64,000 nt of DNA from Blastococcus sp. CT_GayMR19 (GTDB lineage: Bacteria > Actinomycetota > Actinomycetes > Mycobacteriales > Geodermatophilaceae). Positions within the stretch are counted from its first letter, which is position 1. Each line of letters starts with the position of its first letter. The stretch is taken from assembly GCF_004570385.1 (NCBI RefSeq), contig NZ_SPQL01000004.1, positions 124,001 through 188,000 on the forward strand. The letters are read 5' to 3'. The position numbers and the translations under genes are program-made. Under the pieces are notes generated by a model. It searched no databases, was not told the origin of the DNA, and was given only the letters and a program-made list of their open reading frames with translations. Below, in pieces: positions 18,937 to 27,925 of this stretch.

Positions 18937-19700
18937 TGCGACGGACCCGCGGCGGCATCGCGTACTTCACCGGCGGCACGGGCGACTCCCTGCTGCTGCT
19001 CCTGCACGGACTCGGCGCGACGGCCGCCGTGTGGCGCCGGCTGCTCCCGCTGGTCGAGGAGTCGTGGGACGGCCGGTGGGCCGCGCCCGACCTGCGCGGG
19101 CACGGCCTCTCGGTGGCCGAGCAGCCGTACGGCTTCGGCGTCCACGCGGCCGACATGGCGGCGCTCGCCACCGAGCTGGGGGCCTCCCGGGTGACCGTGC
19201 TGGGGCACTCCTTCGGCGGGGTGGTCGGCGCGGTGCTCGGCGGCGGCTGGTTCGGGGTCGACGTCGACCGGGTCGTGGCCGTGGGCGTGAAGATCGACTG
19301 GACCCCCGACGAGGTGGCCGGCGCCCGGCGCATGGCGGCCCGGTCCCCGCAGGTGTTCCCGACCGCGGCCGAGGCGGCCGACCGGCACCTGCGGCTGGCG
19401 GGACTGCGCGAGCTCGTCGATCCGGCGGACCCGGTGGCGCGGGCCGGGGTTCGCGTTGCGGACAGTGGTTGGGCCCCGGCACTGGACCCGCGGGCGTTCG
19501 GCGCCGTCGGCCCGTCCGTGGAGACCGTCCTGGCACGCTGCGAGGCGCCCCTGCGGCTGGCCGCGGGCTCGGGCGACCCGATGGTGAGCCTCGGGACGAT
19601 GCAGCGGGTGGACCCCGACGCGGTGGTGATCGACGCCGCCGGCCACAACGCCCACTGGGAGGCGCCGGAGGCGGTCTGGCGGCTGCTCGGGGCCGGCTGA
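18936..19700 (+). CDS. Alpha/beta hydrolase
   Basis: 254 residues; its ATG overlaps the purC stop by one base, so it is the third cistron of purB-purC. Typical features are LLLLHGLGATAAVW (oxyanion strand, about 16-29), the nucleophile elbow VLGHSFGGVVG (Ser near 91), an acidic residue near ASGDPM and the catalytic His in AAGHNAHWE (about 236). There is no signal peptide. It could be an esterase, lactonase or haloperoxidase-like enzyme; the substrate is unknown and purine context gives no hint. Confidence 0.85.
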   Translation: MRRTRGGIAYFTGGTGDSLLLLLHGLGATAAVWRRLLPLVEESWDGRWAAPDLRGHGLSVAEQPYGFGVHAADMAALATELGASRVTVLGHSFGGVVGAVLGGGWFGVDVDRVVAVGVKIDWTPDEVAGARRMAARSPQVFPTAAEAADRHLRLAGLRELVDPADPVARAGVRVADSGWAPALDPRAFGAVGPSVETVLARCEAPLRLAAGSGDPMVSLGTMQRVDPDAVVIDAAGHNAHWEAPEAVWRLLGAG

Positions 19701-19714
19701 GGAGGACCGACGCG

Positions 19715-20200
19715 TCAGCTGTAGACGGGCGAAGGTGGCGACGTGGGGCCGACCCAGCGGCTGAGTACCGGCGTGACGATGTACCGGACCTCGCCCAAGG
19801 CGTAGGCGTTCGTGTCGGTGCAGGACTGGGTCGGCGCCGTGGGGTTGGCCGGGACGAACACGTTGGGCAGCCCGTTGACCGTCGTGCCCGTGCACGTGCC
19901 GGCGCCGACCGCCTCGGTGCGCGCGATGGCCGTGTTCGGCCAGACGATCCGCTGCACCTGGTACCCGGTCACGGCCCGGCCGCCGGGGAGCATCGCGGTG
20001 CTCCACGTCAGCGTGTAGACCGGCAGGTAGGTCGGTGCCGGCGTGGCCTTGGTCGCGCTCGGGGTCGCCCCCTGCGGGACGACGACCGCCTGCCCGCGGG
20101 CAGGTCCGGTTCCGGAGACGGCCCAGGCCGCCGACGCCGGTTGCGCCGCGAGGAGGACCGGCACGAGGACGAGAGCCAGGATGGCGAGTCGTCGGAACAT
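19715..20200 (-). CDS. Secreted protein with AxWxVSGTG motif
   Basis: 161 residues from ATG 20200 behind a very strong ribosome site (gagaggagga). A Sec signal peptide with cleavage likely after QPASA leads into AAWAVSGTGPARGQA, a motif shared with the next two genes upstream. The rest reads like a single fibronectin-type-III-like beta domain (YTLTWSTAMLPGGRAVTGYQV, VRYIVTPVLSRWVGP) with two cysteines (CTGTT, QSCTD) that could pair. Probably exported and co-regulated with the paralogues and the LGFP protein. Function unknown. Confidence 0.75.
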   Translation of the reverse strand: MFRRLAILALVLVPVLLAAQPASAAWAVSGTGPARGQAVVVPQGATPSATKATPAPTYLPVYTLTWSTAMLPGGRAVTGYQVQRIVWPNTAIARTEAVGAGTCTGTTVNGLPNVFVPANPTAPTQSCTDTNAYALGEVRYIVTPVLSRWVGPTSPPSPVYS

Positions 20201-20251
20201 GTCGGTCCTCCTCTCACGGCGAATGGAACGCGGGGACAGAATCTCGACCCG

Positions 20252-20284
20252 CGGAGGGGCGCCGCACCCGGCGGCGCCCCTCCG
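20252..20284 (-). terminator. Hairpin between secreted-protein genes
   Basis: A perfect 14-bp stem (20252-20265 with 20271-20284) with a 5-base loop lies just after the stop of the 20290-20784 gene and before the 19715-20200 gene. It may limit or end transcription between them. Confidence 0.75.
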
Positions 20285-20289
20285 AGCGG

Positions 20290-20784
20290 TCAGGCGGAGG
20301 CGCCGGTCAGCGTGACCTGGACGCTGAAGGACGCGCCCTGGCAGCCGTTGTCCGCGGTCTGGAGCATCTCCAGGGCGCCGGGGACGGTGACCGCGGTGTC
20401 GGTCGAGTTGGCCGGCAGCGTCACCGGCGTCGCCAGGGTGACCGGCGCGGGGGCGATGACGTTGGCGGCGGCGCAGGTCCGGCCGGCGAGCGGGGTGGCC
20501 GTCACGGCGCCGAAGGTGGCGTTGGTCAGCCGGACCGGGAAGGGGTTCGGGTTGTCCACCAGGGCGACGACCGCGCCGACCGAGGTCGAGCCGTACCCGG
20601 CGACGGGCTTGGGGTAGAGCGAGGCGGTCGGGGATCCGGCCGTCACGGTCAGGCTGACCGCCGAGGCTGCCTGGGACGTGGCTGCGCCGGTGCCGCTGAC
20701 GAGCCAGGCGGCGGCCGCGACGCCGCCGCCGACCAGAGCAACGAGGAACAGCGCGATGACGCCGGAGCGCTTGCCGAGCTTCAT
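20290..20784 (-). CDS. Secreted/anchored protein, paralogue A of a two-Cys beta domain
   Basis: 164 residues from ATG 20784. A positively charged start (MKLGKRSG) and a hydrophobic stretch (VIALFLVALVGGGVAAAAW) form a signal peptide or N-terminal anchor, followed by the shared VSGTGAATSQA motif. The beta-rich body contains TAGSPTASLYPKPVAGYGST, FGAVTATPLAGRTC, PGALEMLQTADNGC. The same words in the same order recur in the 21008-21493 product, so they are duplicates. Two cysteines (GRTCA and GCQGA) are conserved between the pair and may form a disulfide. Family unknown to me. Confidence 0.75.
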   Translation of the reverse strand: MKLGKRSGVIALFLVALVGGGVAAAAWLVSGTGAATSQAASAVSLTVTAGSPTASLYPKPVAGYGSTSVGAVVALVDNPNPFPVRLTNATFGAVTATPLAGRTCAAANVIAPAPVTLATPVTLPANSTDTAVTVPGALEMLQTADNGCQGASFSVQVTLTGASA

Positions 20785-21007
20785 GGGTTCTGCCTTCCAT
20801 CACCGTGTGTGACGGCGTGCTGCCGTCTCTCCTTCGGTGATACGCGGCAGGAACCGGGCCGAGAACGGCAGGACGGGCACTTCACCCCGGCGAGGGAGAG
20901 GTCCCACGCGGGGCTTGCGCAAACGTTGCGGAACAGCCGGGGGAACCCTTGCGGAAGCCGCAGCCGACCGATGTCGGGCCTCCGTCACGACCCGTGACGA
21001 CGCCGGA

Positions 21008-21493
21008 TCAGGCGGAGAGCGTGACCTCGACGGTGATCGTCGCGCCCTGGCAACCGGCCTCCGCGCTGCCCAGCATCGTCAGCGCGCCCGGCAGCTCCAC
21101 GGGCACGTCCGACGCGCCCACGGCCAGCTCCACCGGGGCCGCGAGGGGCATCACGCCGGCGGTCACCGGGACCACGCTGCCGGACGCGCAGGTCCTGCCT
21201 GGCAGGGGTGCGACCGTGACGGCGCCGATCCGGGCTGTGGTGAGCCGCACCCCGGTGCCGCCGGTGTTGGTGACCAGGACGCTGACCCCACCGGTGCCGG
21301 CGGTCGAGTAGCCGGTCGGGGGCTCCGGGTACAGCGCGCCGGTCGGGGCGCCGGCCGTCACGGTGATGCCGGGTGTGCCGGCCGGTCCGGCGCCGGACAG
21401 CCACGAGGCCATGGCGCTGCCGCCCCCGAAGGTGGCCACCACGAGGGCGACGACGGCCGCCACGAGGAAGCCGAGTCGCTGGGGCAGGGCCAC
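21008..21493 (-). CDS. Secreted/anchored protein, paralogue B of a two-Cys beta domain
   Basis: 161 residues from GTG 21493, placed five bases after GAGGAGG. The N-terminal hydrophobic segment (LGFLVAAVVALVVATFGGG) ends in SAMASWLSGAGPAG, matching the paralogue motif. The body aligns word for word with paralogue A: VTAGAPTGALYPEPPTGYST, IGAVTVAPLPGRTC, PGALTMLGSAEAGC, then QGA and a beta strand. Both conserved cysteines are kept. It sits just downstream of the LGFP-repeat gene on the same strand, and the four genes may form one exported set. Confidence 0.75.
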   Translation of the reverse strand: MALPQRLGFLVAAVVALVVATFGGGSAMASWLSGAGPAGTPGITVTAGAPTGALYPEPPTGYSTAGTGGVSVLVTNTGGTGVRLTTARIGAVTVAPLPGRTCASGSVVPVTAGVMPLAAPVELAVGASDVPVELPGALTMLGSAEAGCQGATITVEVTLSA

Positions 21494-21639
21494 GACGTCC
21501 TCCTCGGTCCGCGGTTCCTCGCCGGTGCTCCGGCGTCCCTTCCTGCATCGACTGGCCGCGACGGGCACCTGAGGCTCCCGGGCGCGATACACCCGATCAG
21601 GCGACCCTGGAACACCCCCGAGCCGGCCCGGACGATGTG

Positions 21640-23955
21640 CTAGAAGACGCGCATACCGCTCGCCGGGGACCAGTTGATGGAGCCACCCTGGAACTGCTGG
21701 TAGCAGCCGCCGCCGCAGATCTCGTCGGTGGTCGGGTAGCCCAGGCGCCCGGCCTCGGCGCCGTGGCGGGCCCAGGCGTCGCGGTAGGGGGTGAAGACGG
21801 CGCGCATTCCGCTGGGCCCGGACCAGTGGATGGTGCCGCCCTGGAACTGCTGGTAGCAGCCGCCGCGGGTCAGGCCGCAGATCTCGTCGGTGGTCGGGTA
21901 GCCCAGGCGGCCGGCCTCGGCGCCGTGGCGGGCCCAGGTGTCGCGGTAGGGGGCGAAGACGGCGCGCATACCGCTGGGTCCGGACCAGTGGATGGTGCCG
22001 CCCTGGAACTGCTGGTAGCAGCCGCCGCCGGCGCGGCCGCAGATCTCGTCGGTGGTCGGGTAGCCCAGGCGGCCGGCCTCGCCACCCTGGCGGGCCCAGG
22101 CGTCGCGGTAGGGGGCGAAGACGGCGCGCATACCGCTGGGTCCGGACCAGTGGATGGTGCCGCCCTGGAACTGCTGGTAGCAGCCGCCGCCGGCCCGGCC
22201 GCAGATCTCCTCGGTGGTCGGGTAGCCCAGGCGCCCGGCCTCGCCACCGTGGCGGGCCCAGGCGTCGCGGTAGGGGGCGAAGACGGCGCGCATACCGCTG
22301 GGCCCGGACCAGTGGATGGTGCCGCCCTGGAACTGCTGGTAGCAGCCGCCACCGGCCCGGCCGCAGATCTCCTCGGTGGTCGGGTAGCCCAGGCGCCCGG
22401 CCTCGCCACCGTGGCGGGCCCAGACGTCGCCGTAAGGGGTGAAGACGGCGCGCATACCGCTCGCCGGGGACCAGTGGATGGTGCCGCCCTCGAACTCCTG
22501 GTAGCAGCCACCGCCGGCGCGGCCGCAGATCTCCTCGGTAGTGGGGTAGCCGAGCCGACCGCTCTCCCATCCGTGACGGCCCCAGGCGTCGTAGTAGGGG
22601 GTGAAGACCGCGTGGGCGCCGTTGCCGGTGGACGAGTAGATGGAGCCGCCCTCGAAGTTCTGGCGGCAGCCGCCGCCATCGGCGCGCAGCCCGCACTCCT
22701 CGTCGGTGGTCGGGTAGCCCAGCCGACCCTCTTCCCAGCCGCCGGCCGCCCAGTTGTCCTCGATGGCCAGAGAAACGACGTGGGTGCCCGTGTACTGGGT
22801 GTACCAGATGCTGCCCCCCTCGAAGAGCTGGCCACAGCCTCCGCTCGGCAACCCGCACTCCCGGTCCTCGAGCGGGAAGCCCAGGTCGCCGGAGGGACCG
22901 CCGGCGGCGGCGTGAGCGGCGGCGAAGTCCTGCATCACCGCGTAAGCGCTCTGGCCATCAGGCTGCAGGAGGACGCCTCCCTGGTGGTCCTGCCGGCGCC
23001 CGCCGGGGATGGCGTGCTCCGACACGGTGACCCACCCCAAGGTTCCGGCTGCCCCACCCAGGGCCCGGAAGCGCGCAGCGATGGGCGTCGGCTGGCCCGG
23101 CACGCCCTGGACTGCGTCCGTCAGGGGACTCGGCGGGTACACCACAGTGGCGCTCGAGGGGAAGACCAGCTGCAGCTGGTAGTCGTACGTCCGGCCGGTG
23201 ACCAGGCCCGTGTCGGTGAACTCGGGACTGGTCGTCGTGGTGATCAAGGCCCCGTCCCGGTACACGTTCCACGGGCCGAAGGAGCCGTTCCAGATCAGCG
23301 ACAATCCTGTCGGGTCCCCGGTCGCATCGATGACCAGGCCCGTCGGCGTCGCCTGCTGCGGTCGTCGGAAGACGTTCGTCGACAGCGGTCCGCTCCAGCC
23401 GCCCCCGTTCACCGCGGTGACCTGGTACCGGTTGTCGGAGGAGGGGAGCAGACCGGTGTCGGTCCACGTGAGGGCTGAGGTGGTGTGGACCAGCACCCCG
23501 TTCCGCCAGACCCGGTACTGCGCGGCGCGCGCCGCTGCGGACCACGTCAGGGTGGCCGAATCCGTGCCCGAGCCGCTGATGGTGAGACCCGAGGGCGCGG
23601 CGGGGTCGACCCACAGTGTCGCCGTCACGGTGCCGGTGGCGGTGTTCCCGTCGCCGTCGGAGACGCTGTACGTGAACGAGTCCGTACCCGTCTCGGCCAG
23701 GAAGGGCTTGTAATACAGCTGACCGCCCTGGAGGTAGGCGTCCCCCTTGGCGGCCGGGGTGACGGCGGTGTAAGTGAGCGCGTCGCCGTCGGGGTCGCTG
23801 TCATTGGCGAGGGCGTCGACGACGTAGTCGGTGCCGCCGTTGTTCCGGTAGGTCACCGCGTCGTCGACGACCACTGGCGGCTGGCCGGCCGCCGAGGCGG
23901 GAGCGGCGGGTAGGAGCACCAGGGCAGCGGCCATCACCGCGGTCAGTGAACGCAC
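21640..23955 (-). CDS. Secreted LGFP-repeat protein with Ig-like and fibronectin III domains
   Basis: 771 residues from GTG 23955 (RBS aggag; signal peptide [13 protein letters not shown]). Domains in order: a cadherin/Ig-like domain (about 25-115; [33 protein letters not shown]), two fibronectin III domains (about 120-290), then nine LGFP repeats. The first repeat is degenerate; the other eight have the core LG(Y/F)P followed by a cysteine pair ([10 protein letters not shown]). Units are 54 residues. LGFP repeats bind peptidoglycan/arabinogalactan-type cell wall in corynebacteria, so a wall-associated surface protein is likely. No enzyme domain is attached. The last repeat is cut short and ends at GMRVF. 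Confidence 0.9.
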   Translation of the reverse strand: MRSLTAVMAAALVLLPAAPASAAGQPPVVVDDAVTYRNNGGTDYVVDALANDSDPDGDALTYTAVTPAAKGDAYLQGGQLYYKPFLAETGTDSFTYSVSDGDGNTATGTVTATLWVDPAAPSGLTISGSGTDSATLTWSAAARAAQYRVWRNGVLVHTTSALTWTDTGLLPSSDNRYQVTAVNGGGWSGPLSTNVFRRPQQATPTGLVIDATGDPTGLSLIWNGSFGPWNVYRDGALITTTTSPEFTDTGLVTGRTYDYQLQLVFPSSATVVYPPSPLTDAVQGVPGQPTPIAARFRALGGAAGTLGWVTVSEHAIPGGRRQDHQGGVLLQPDGQSAYAVMQDFAAAHAAAGGPSGDLGFPLEDRECGLPSGGCGQLFEGGSIWYTQYTGTHVVSLAIEDNWAAGGWEEGRLGYPTTDEECGLRADGGGCRQNFEGGSIYSSTGNGAHAVFTPYYDAWGRHGWESGRLGYPTTEEICGRAGGGCYQEFEGGTIHWSPASGMRAVFTPYGDVWARHGGEAGRLGYPTTEEICGRAGGGCYQQFQGGTIHWSGPSGMRAVFAPYRDAWARHGGEAGRLGYPTTEEICGRAGGGCYQQFQGGTIHWSGPSGMRAVFAPYRDAWARQGGEAGRLGYPTTDEICGRAGGGCYQQFQGGTIHWSGPSGMRAVFAPYRDTWARHGAEAGRLGYPTTDEICGLTRGGCYQQFQGGTIHWSGPSGMRAVFTPYRDAWARHGAEAGRLGYPTTDEICGGGCYQQFQGGSINWSPASGMRVF
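21661..22630 (-). repeat. Tandem 162-bp DNA repeat inside the LGFP gene
   Basis: The word ccgcagatct(c) recurs at 162-base steps (21716, 21878, 22040, 22202, 22364, 22526), then 168 bases to a more diverged copy at 22694. The six regular copies are almost identical in bases, including silent positions. This indicates recent duplication or ongoing recombination. There are no spacers, so this is not CRISPR. Confidence 0.9.
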
Positions 23956-24066
23956 ACCATCTCCTCGGCAGGCGCCCGAAAATGTCCAGCTCAGTCCAGG
24001 TTCCGCGACCACAGCGGCTCGGTGTGCGGGGCACGGCGTGCTCGGGGGCGGCAAAAACCGCCCAGG

Positions 24067-24072
24067 TACCCT
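24067..24072 (+). promoter_or_regulatory. -10 box (TACCCT) for leaderless purS
   Basis: TACCCT lies 7 bases before GTG 24080. It marks the start of the purS-purQ-purL operon and supports the GTG over the in-frame ATG 24038, which lies upstream of the box. Confidence 0.65.
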
Positions 24073-24079
24073 CGGCGGC

Positions 24080-24319
24080 GTGGCACGGGTGGTCGTCGAC
24101 GTCGTCCTGAAGCCGGAGATCTCCGACCCCCAGGGGCAGGCGGTGCTCGGGGCCCTGGGCCGGCTCGGCCACGACAGCGTGACCAGCGTCCGCCAGGGCA
24201 AGCACTTCGTGCTCGAGGTCGACGGCACCCCGGACGAGGCCGAGCTGAAGCAGATCGCCGAGACGCTGCTGGCCAACCCCGTCATCGAGGACGTCGAACT
24301 GCACCTCTCCGCCGACTGA
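24080..24319 (+). CDS. purS: FGAM synthase small subunit PurS
   Basis: 79 residues from GTG 24080, typical length. PurS bridges the glutaminase PurQ and the synthetase PurL in the three-part FGAM synthase of Gram-positive bacteria. It shows the family pattern [19 protein letters not shown], then [13 protein letters not shown] and a C-terminal [11 protein letters not shown]. It is first in the operon; purQ begins 14 bases after its stop. Confidence 0.93.
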   Translation: MARVVVDVVLKPEISDPQGQAVLGALGRLGHDSVTSVRQGKHFVLEVDGTPDEAELKQIAETLLANPVIEDVELHLSAD

Positions 24320-24333
24320 ACGGACGCTCTCCC

Positions 24334-25005
24334 TTGCGCATCGGTGTGCTGACCTTCCCGGGCTCCCTGGACGACGTCGACGCCGCCCGCGCGGTGCGCC
24401 TGGCCGGTGGTGAGCCGGTCGCGCTGTGGCACGCCGACCACGACCTCAAGGACGTCGACGCCGTCGTCCTCCCCGGCGGCTTCTCCTACGGCGACTACCT
24501 CCGGGCCGGCGCGATCGCGGCCCGCGCACCGCTGATGCAGGACGTCGTGGCGCGCGCCGGGCAGGGCCTGCCCGTGCTCGGCATCTGCAACGGCTTCCAG
24601 GTGCTGTGCGAGGCCGGCCTGCTGCCCGGTGCGCTGACCCGCAACAGTCACCTGCACTTCCGCAACCGCGACCAGGTGCTGCAGGTGGAGCGCGCCGACA
24701 CCGCGTGGACGTCCGCCTACGCGACCGGGCAGCGGATCGTCGTCCCGGTCAAGAACGGCGAGGGCCGGTACGTGGCCGCGGACGCCGACCTGGACCGCAT
24801 CGAGGGCGAGGGCCGGGTCGTCGTCCGGTACGTCGACGGCAACCCGAACGGCAGCAGCCGCGACATCGCCGGCGTGACCAGCGCGAACGGCCGGGTCGTC
24901 GGCCTCATGCCGCACCCGGAGCACGCGGTCGAGGACCTGACGGGCCCCGGCACCGACGGCCTCGGGTTCTTCACGTCCGTGCTGAAGGCCGCGGTGGCGG
25001 CATGA
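24334..25005 (+). CDS. purQ: FGAM synthase glutaminase subunit PurQ
   Basis: 223 residues. It is a class I glutamine amidotransferase that hands ammonia to PurL. The N-terminus [12 protein letters not shown], the nucleophile elbow LGICNGFQ (Cys85) and the triad part MPHPEHAVE near the C-terminus are all present. The only start codon in reach that gives the family N-terminus is TTG 24334 (protein MRIGVL...); no ATG or GTG lies nearby. This rare start may lower its translation relative to purS and purL. It overlaps purL by four bases (ATGA). Confidence 0.94.
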   Translation: MRIGVLTFPGSLDDVDAARAVRLAGGEPVALWHADHDLKDVDAVVLPGGFSYGDYLRAGAIAARAPLMQDVVARAGQGLPVLGICNGFQVLCEAGLLPGALTRNSHLHFRNRDQVLQVERADTAWTSAYATGQRIVVPVKNGEGRYVAADADLDRIEGEGRVVVRYVDGNPNGSSRDIAGVTSANGRVVGLMPHPEHAVEDLTGPGTDGLGFFTSVLKAAVAA

Positions 25006-27287
25006 GCGTCGACACCGTCGAGATCGCCGCGAAGACCCCGGACGACGAGCAGCCGTGGGCCGAGCTCGGCCTGAAGTCCGACGAGTACCTGCGGATCCGC
25101 GACATCCTCGGGCGCCGGCCGACCACGGCCGAGCTGGCCATGTACTCGGTCATGTGGAGCGAGCACTGCTCCTACAAGTCGAGCAAGGTGCACCTGCGGC
25201 AGTTCGGCGACCTGCCGCACAGCGAGGCCCTGCTGGTCGGCATCGGCGAGAACGCCGGGGTGGTCGACGTCGGCGACGGCTACGCGGTGACCTTCAAGGT
25301 CGAGTCGCACAACCACCCGAGCTACGTGGAGCCCTACCAGGGCGCGGCGACGGGGGTCGGCGGCATCGTCCGGGACATCCTGACCATGGGCGCCCGCCCG
25401 ATCGCGGTCATGGACTCGCTCCGCTTCGGCCGGGCCGACGCCCCCGACACCGCGCGCGTGCTGCCCGGCGTCGTCGCCGGGGTCGGCGGGTACGGCAACT
25501 GCCTGGGTCTGCCCAACATCGGCGGCGAGCTGCTCTTCGACGACTGCTACGCGGGGAACCCGCTGGTCAACGCCCTGTGCGTGGGCGTCATGCGGCACGA
25601 GGACGTCCGCCTCGCGAAGGCGGAGGGCGTCGGCAACAAGGTCATCCTCTTCGGGGCGCGCACCGGCGGGGACGGCATCGGCGGTGTGTCCGTGCTGGCG
25701 TCGGAGACCTTCGACGAGCACGGCCCGGCCAAGCGCCCGAGCGTCCAGGTCGGCGACCCGTTCACCGAGAAGCTGCTCATCGAGGCGTGCCTGGAGATCT
25801 TCGCGGCCGACCTCGTCACCGGCATCCAGGACCTCGGCGGTGCCGGTCTCTCCTGTGCGACGTCGGAGCTCGCCAGCGCCGGCACGGGCGGCATGCACGT
25901 CGACCTGGACGCCGTCCCGCTGCGGGACAGCACGCTCACCCCGGCCGAGATCCTGATGAGCGAGTCGCAGGAGCGCATGTGCGCGATCGTCGAGCCGGCC
26001 AAGGTCGAGGCGTTCCTCGCCGTCTGCCGCAAGTGGGACGTCCTGGCGACGGTCATCGGCGAGGTCACCGCCGGTGACCGGCTCACCGTCGACTGGCACG
26101 GCGAGCAGATCGTCGACGTCCCGCCGCGCACGGTCGCCCACGAGGGGCCGGTCTACGACCGGCCGATGCGGCGCCCGGCCGACCTCGACGCCCTGCAGGC
26201 CGACGACGCCGCGACCCTGCCCAGGCCCACCACCGGCGCCGAGCTGCAGGCGCACTGGCTGGCCGTCCTCGCCAGCCCGGACGGCGCGGACAAGACCTGG
26301 GTCACCGAGCAGTACGACCGCTACGTGCGGGGCAACACGGTCCTGGCCCAGCCCGAGGACGCCGGGGTCGTGCGCATCGACGAGGAGACGCACCGCGGCA
26401 TCGCGCTGTCCCTCGACGGCAACGCCCGCTACGCCCGGCTCGACCCCTACGCCGGGGCCCAGCTGAACCTCGCCGAGGCCTACCGCAACGTCGCGGTCTC
26501 CGGCGCGACGCCCCTGGCCGTCACCAACTGCCTGAACTTCGGCTCCCCCGAGGAGCCCGAGGTCATGTGGCAGTTCGCGGAGGCCGTCCGCGGCCTGGCC
26601 GACGCCTGCCGTGAGCTGGGCCTGCCGGTCACCGGCGGCAACGTGAGCCTCTACAACCAGACCGGCGACGTCCCGATCAACCCGACGCCGGTCATCGGCG
26701 TGCTCGGGGTGCACGAGGACGTGCGGCGCCGGGTGCCGAGCGGCTGGCGGACGGCGGGGGAGACGGTCCTGCTCCTCGGGGCGACCCGCGAGGAGTTCGG
26801 CGGCTCGGCGTGGGCCTCGGTCGTGCACGGCCACCTCGGCGGCCGTCCCCCGGCGGTGGACCTGCCCGCCGAGCGCACGCTGGGCGAGCTGCTCGCGGCC
26901 CTCGGCCGGGACGGGCTGGTCGGCTCCGCCCACGACCTCGCCGACGGCGGCCTGGCGCAGACGCTCGCCGAGTCGGCGCTGCGCCACGGCGTCGGGGCCA
27001 CCCTGCACCTCGAGGCCGACCCGTTCACCGCGCTGTTCAGCGAGTCCGCCGCGCGCGCCGTCGTCACGACGGCCGACCCCGCCGCCGTGCGCGCGGCCGC
27101 CGAGGCCGCGGGCGTCCCGGTCACCGAGCTCGGGACGACGGGTGGCGACGCGCTGGTCCTCGACGGGCTGCTGGACCTGGGGCTCGCCGAGCTGCGGGCC
27201 GCGTGGACGGCCACCCTCCCGGCGCTGTTCGGGACGCCCGAGGCCACGGTGGGCGCTGTGCCGACGGGCGCCGTCCCCAGCAGCTGA
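25002..27287 (+). CDS. purL: FGAM synthase large subunit PurL
   Basis: 761 residues, the small-type PurL that needs separate PurS and PurQ. It converts FGAR to FGAM with ATP and ammonia (step 4 of purine synthesis). It has two AIRS-like halves. In the first: [12 protein letters not shown] (about 46-57), [24 protein letters not shown] (catalytic His region, about 91-110) and SDG-type [11 protein letters not shown]. In the second: [25 protein letters not shown] and HDLADGGL. It begins inside the purQ stop and ends in a one-base overlap with the next gene. Confidence 0.96.
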   Translation: MSVDTVEIAAKTPDDEQPWAELGLKSDEYLRIRDILGRRPTTAELAMYSVMWSEHCSYKSSKVHLRQFGDLPHSEALLVGIGENAGVVDVGDGYAVTFKVESHNHPSYVEPYQGAATGVGGIVRDILTMGARPIAVMDSLRFGRADAPDTARVLPGVVAGVGGYGNCLGLPNIGGELLFDDCYAGNPLVNALCVGVMRHEDVRLAKAEGVGNKVILFGARTGGDGIGGVSVLASETFDEHGPAKRPSVQVGDPFTEKLLIEACLEIFAADLVTGIQDLGGAGLSCATSELASAGTGGMHVDLDAVPLRDSTLTPAEILMSESQERMCAIVEPAKVEAFLAVCRKWDVLATVIGEVTAGDRLTVDWHGEQIVDVPPRTVAHEGPVYDRPMRRPADLDALQADDAATLPRPTTGAELQAHWLAVLASPDGADKTWVTEQYDRYVRGNTVLAQPEDAGVVRIDEETHRGIALSLDGNARYARLDPYAGAQLNLAEAYRNVAVSGATPLAVTNCLNFGSPEEPEVMWQFAEAVRGLADACRELGLPVTGGNVSLYNQTGDVPINPTPVIGVLGVHEDVRRRVPSGWRTAGETVLLLGATREEFGGSAWASVVHGHLGGRPPAVDLPAERTLGELLAALGRDGLVGSAHDLADGGLAQTLAESALRHGVGATLHLEADPFTALFSESAARAVVTTADPAAVRAAAEAAGVPVTELGTTGGDALVLDGLLDLGLAELRAAWTATLPALFGTPEATVGAVPTGAVPSS

Positions 27288-27670
27288 TGCCCGCCCCGAT
27301 CCCGGCCGAGGCGCTGAGGGCCGCGGTCGACCCCGTGCGACCGTGGCTGGCGGGGGAGAGCGAGCAGCCACCGCGCGCGGTCCTGGGCGCCGCGGTGAAG
27401 ACGACCGCCCGCTGGCTGGCCCAGCACGTACCCGGCCGCTCGGTGGAGCTGCGGGTGCCGCCGCACGTCGCCGTCCAGTGCATCGAGGGGCCGCGGCACA
27501 CCCGCGGGACCCCGCCGAACGTCGTCGAGACCGACGCCGCGACCTGGCTGCGCCTCGCGACGGGGGAGCTGACCTGGGACGCCGCCGTCGCCGAGGGCCG
27601 CGTCACCGCCAGCGGCAACCGCGCCGACCTCTCGGCCCACCTCCCCCTGCGCCCGCTCCGCCCCTCCTGA
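27287..27670 (+). CDS. Sterol-carrier-family protein of the purL operon
   Basis: 127 residues; its ATG shares one base with the purL stop. The sequence ([76 protein letters not shown]) has the SCP2-like ending in which a lipid-binding pocket domain closes with W..A..G.V.ASG.RADLS. I recall a homologue between purL and purF in mycobacteria. The ligand is unknown; the link to purine genes is positional only. Confidence 0.8.
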   Translation: MPAPIPAEALRAAVDPVRPWLAGESEQPPRAVLGAAVKTTARWLAQHVPGRSVELRVPPHVAVQCIEGPRHTRGTPPNVVETDAATWLRLATGELTWDAAVAEGRVTASGNRADLSAHLPLRPLRPS

Positions 27671-27761
27671 CTCCCGCTTTCGGTACCGGAAGCGGGAGCC
27701 GGCGGCTCCGCTCTCGGTACCGAAAGCAGCGGCCCCCGCTCGCAGGACGCGAACGGGGGCC
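27671..27761. terminator. Three consecutive hairpins, two with a CGGTACCG core
   Basis: The first palindrome (27671-27698) is centred on GGTACC with 11-bp arms. The second (about 27710-27730) is again centred on TCGGTACCGA. The third (27731-27743 with 27749-27761) has a 13-bp stem with one mismatch and a 5-base loop. They lie between convergent operons and together should stop transcription both ways. Confidence 0.75.
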
Positions 27762-27781
27762 GATGGGCGTGCGGGTGAGCG

Positions 27782-27925
27782 TCAGCCGGTGAAGAGGTTG
27801 AGGGCGGTCTTGACGGTCTGGAACAGGCCGTAGGCCAGCGGAACCCCCACCAGGGTCCAGGCGAAGGCGATGAGCCCCGCCGGGGTGTGCGTGGACTGCT
27901 GGTCGTGCGAGGTGGCCGAGTTCAT
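27782..27925 (-). CDS. 47-residue membrane partner of the MFS transporter
   Basis: 47 residues from ATG 27925, overlapping the MFS stop codon (ATGA), so translation is coupled. A short polar N-terminus leads into one hydrophobic helix (LIAFAWTLVGVPLAYGLFQTV) and a tail KTALNLFTG. I recall that oxalate/formate-type MFS transporters are often followed by such a one-helix small subunit. It probably associates with the transporter in the membrane. It is easily missed because of its size. Confidence 0.75.
   Translation of the reverse strand: MNSATSHDQQSTHTPAGLIAFAWTLVGVPLAYGLFQTVKTALNLFTG

Noticed and set aside
20984-20998. gtcacg-acc-cgtgac hairpin as terminator of paralogue B
   Set aside because: Only six base pairs with a 3-base loop; too weak to call.
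21661-22630. Regular 162-bp repeats that could be mistaken for a CRISPR array
   Set aside because: The copies adjoin without unique spacers and encode LGFP repeats in frame.
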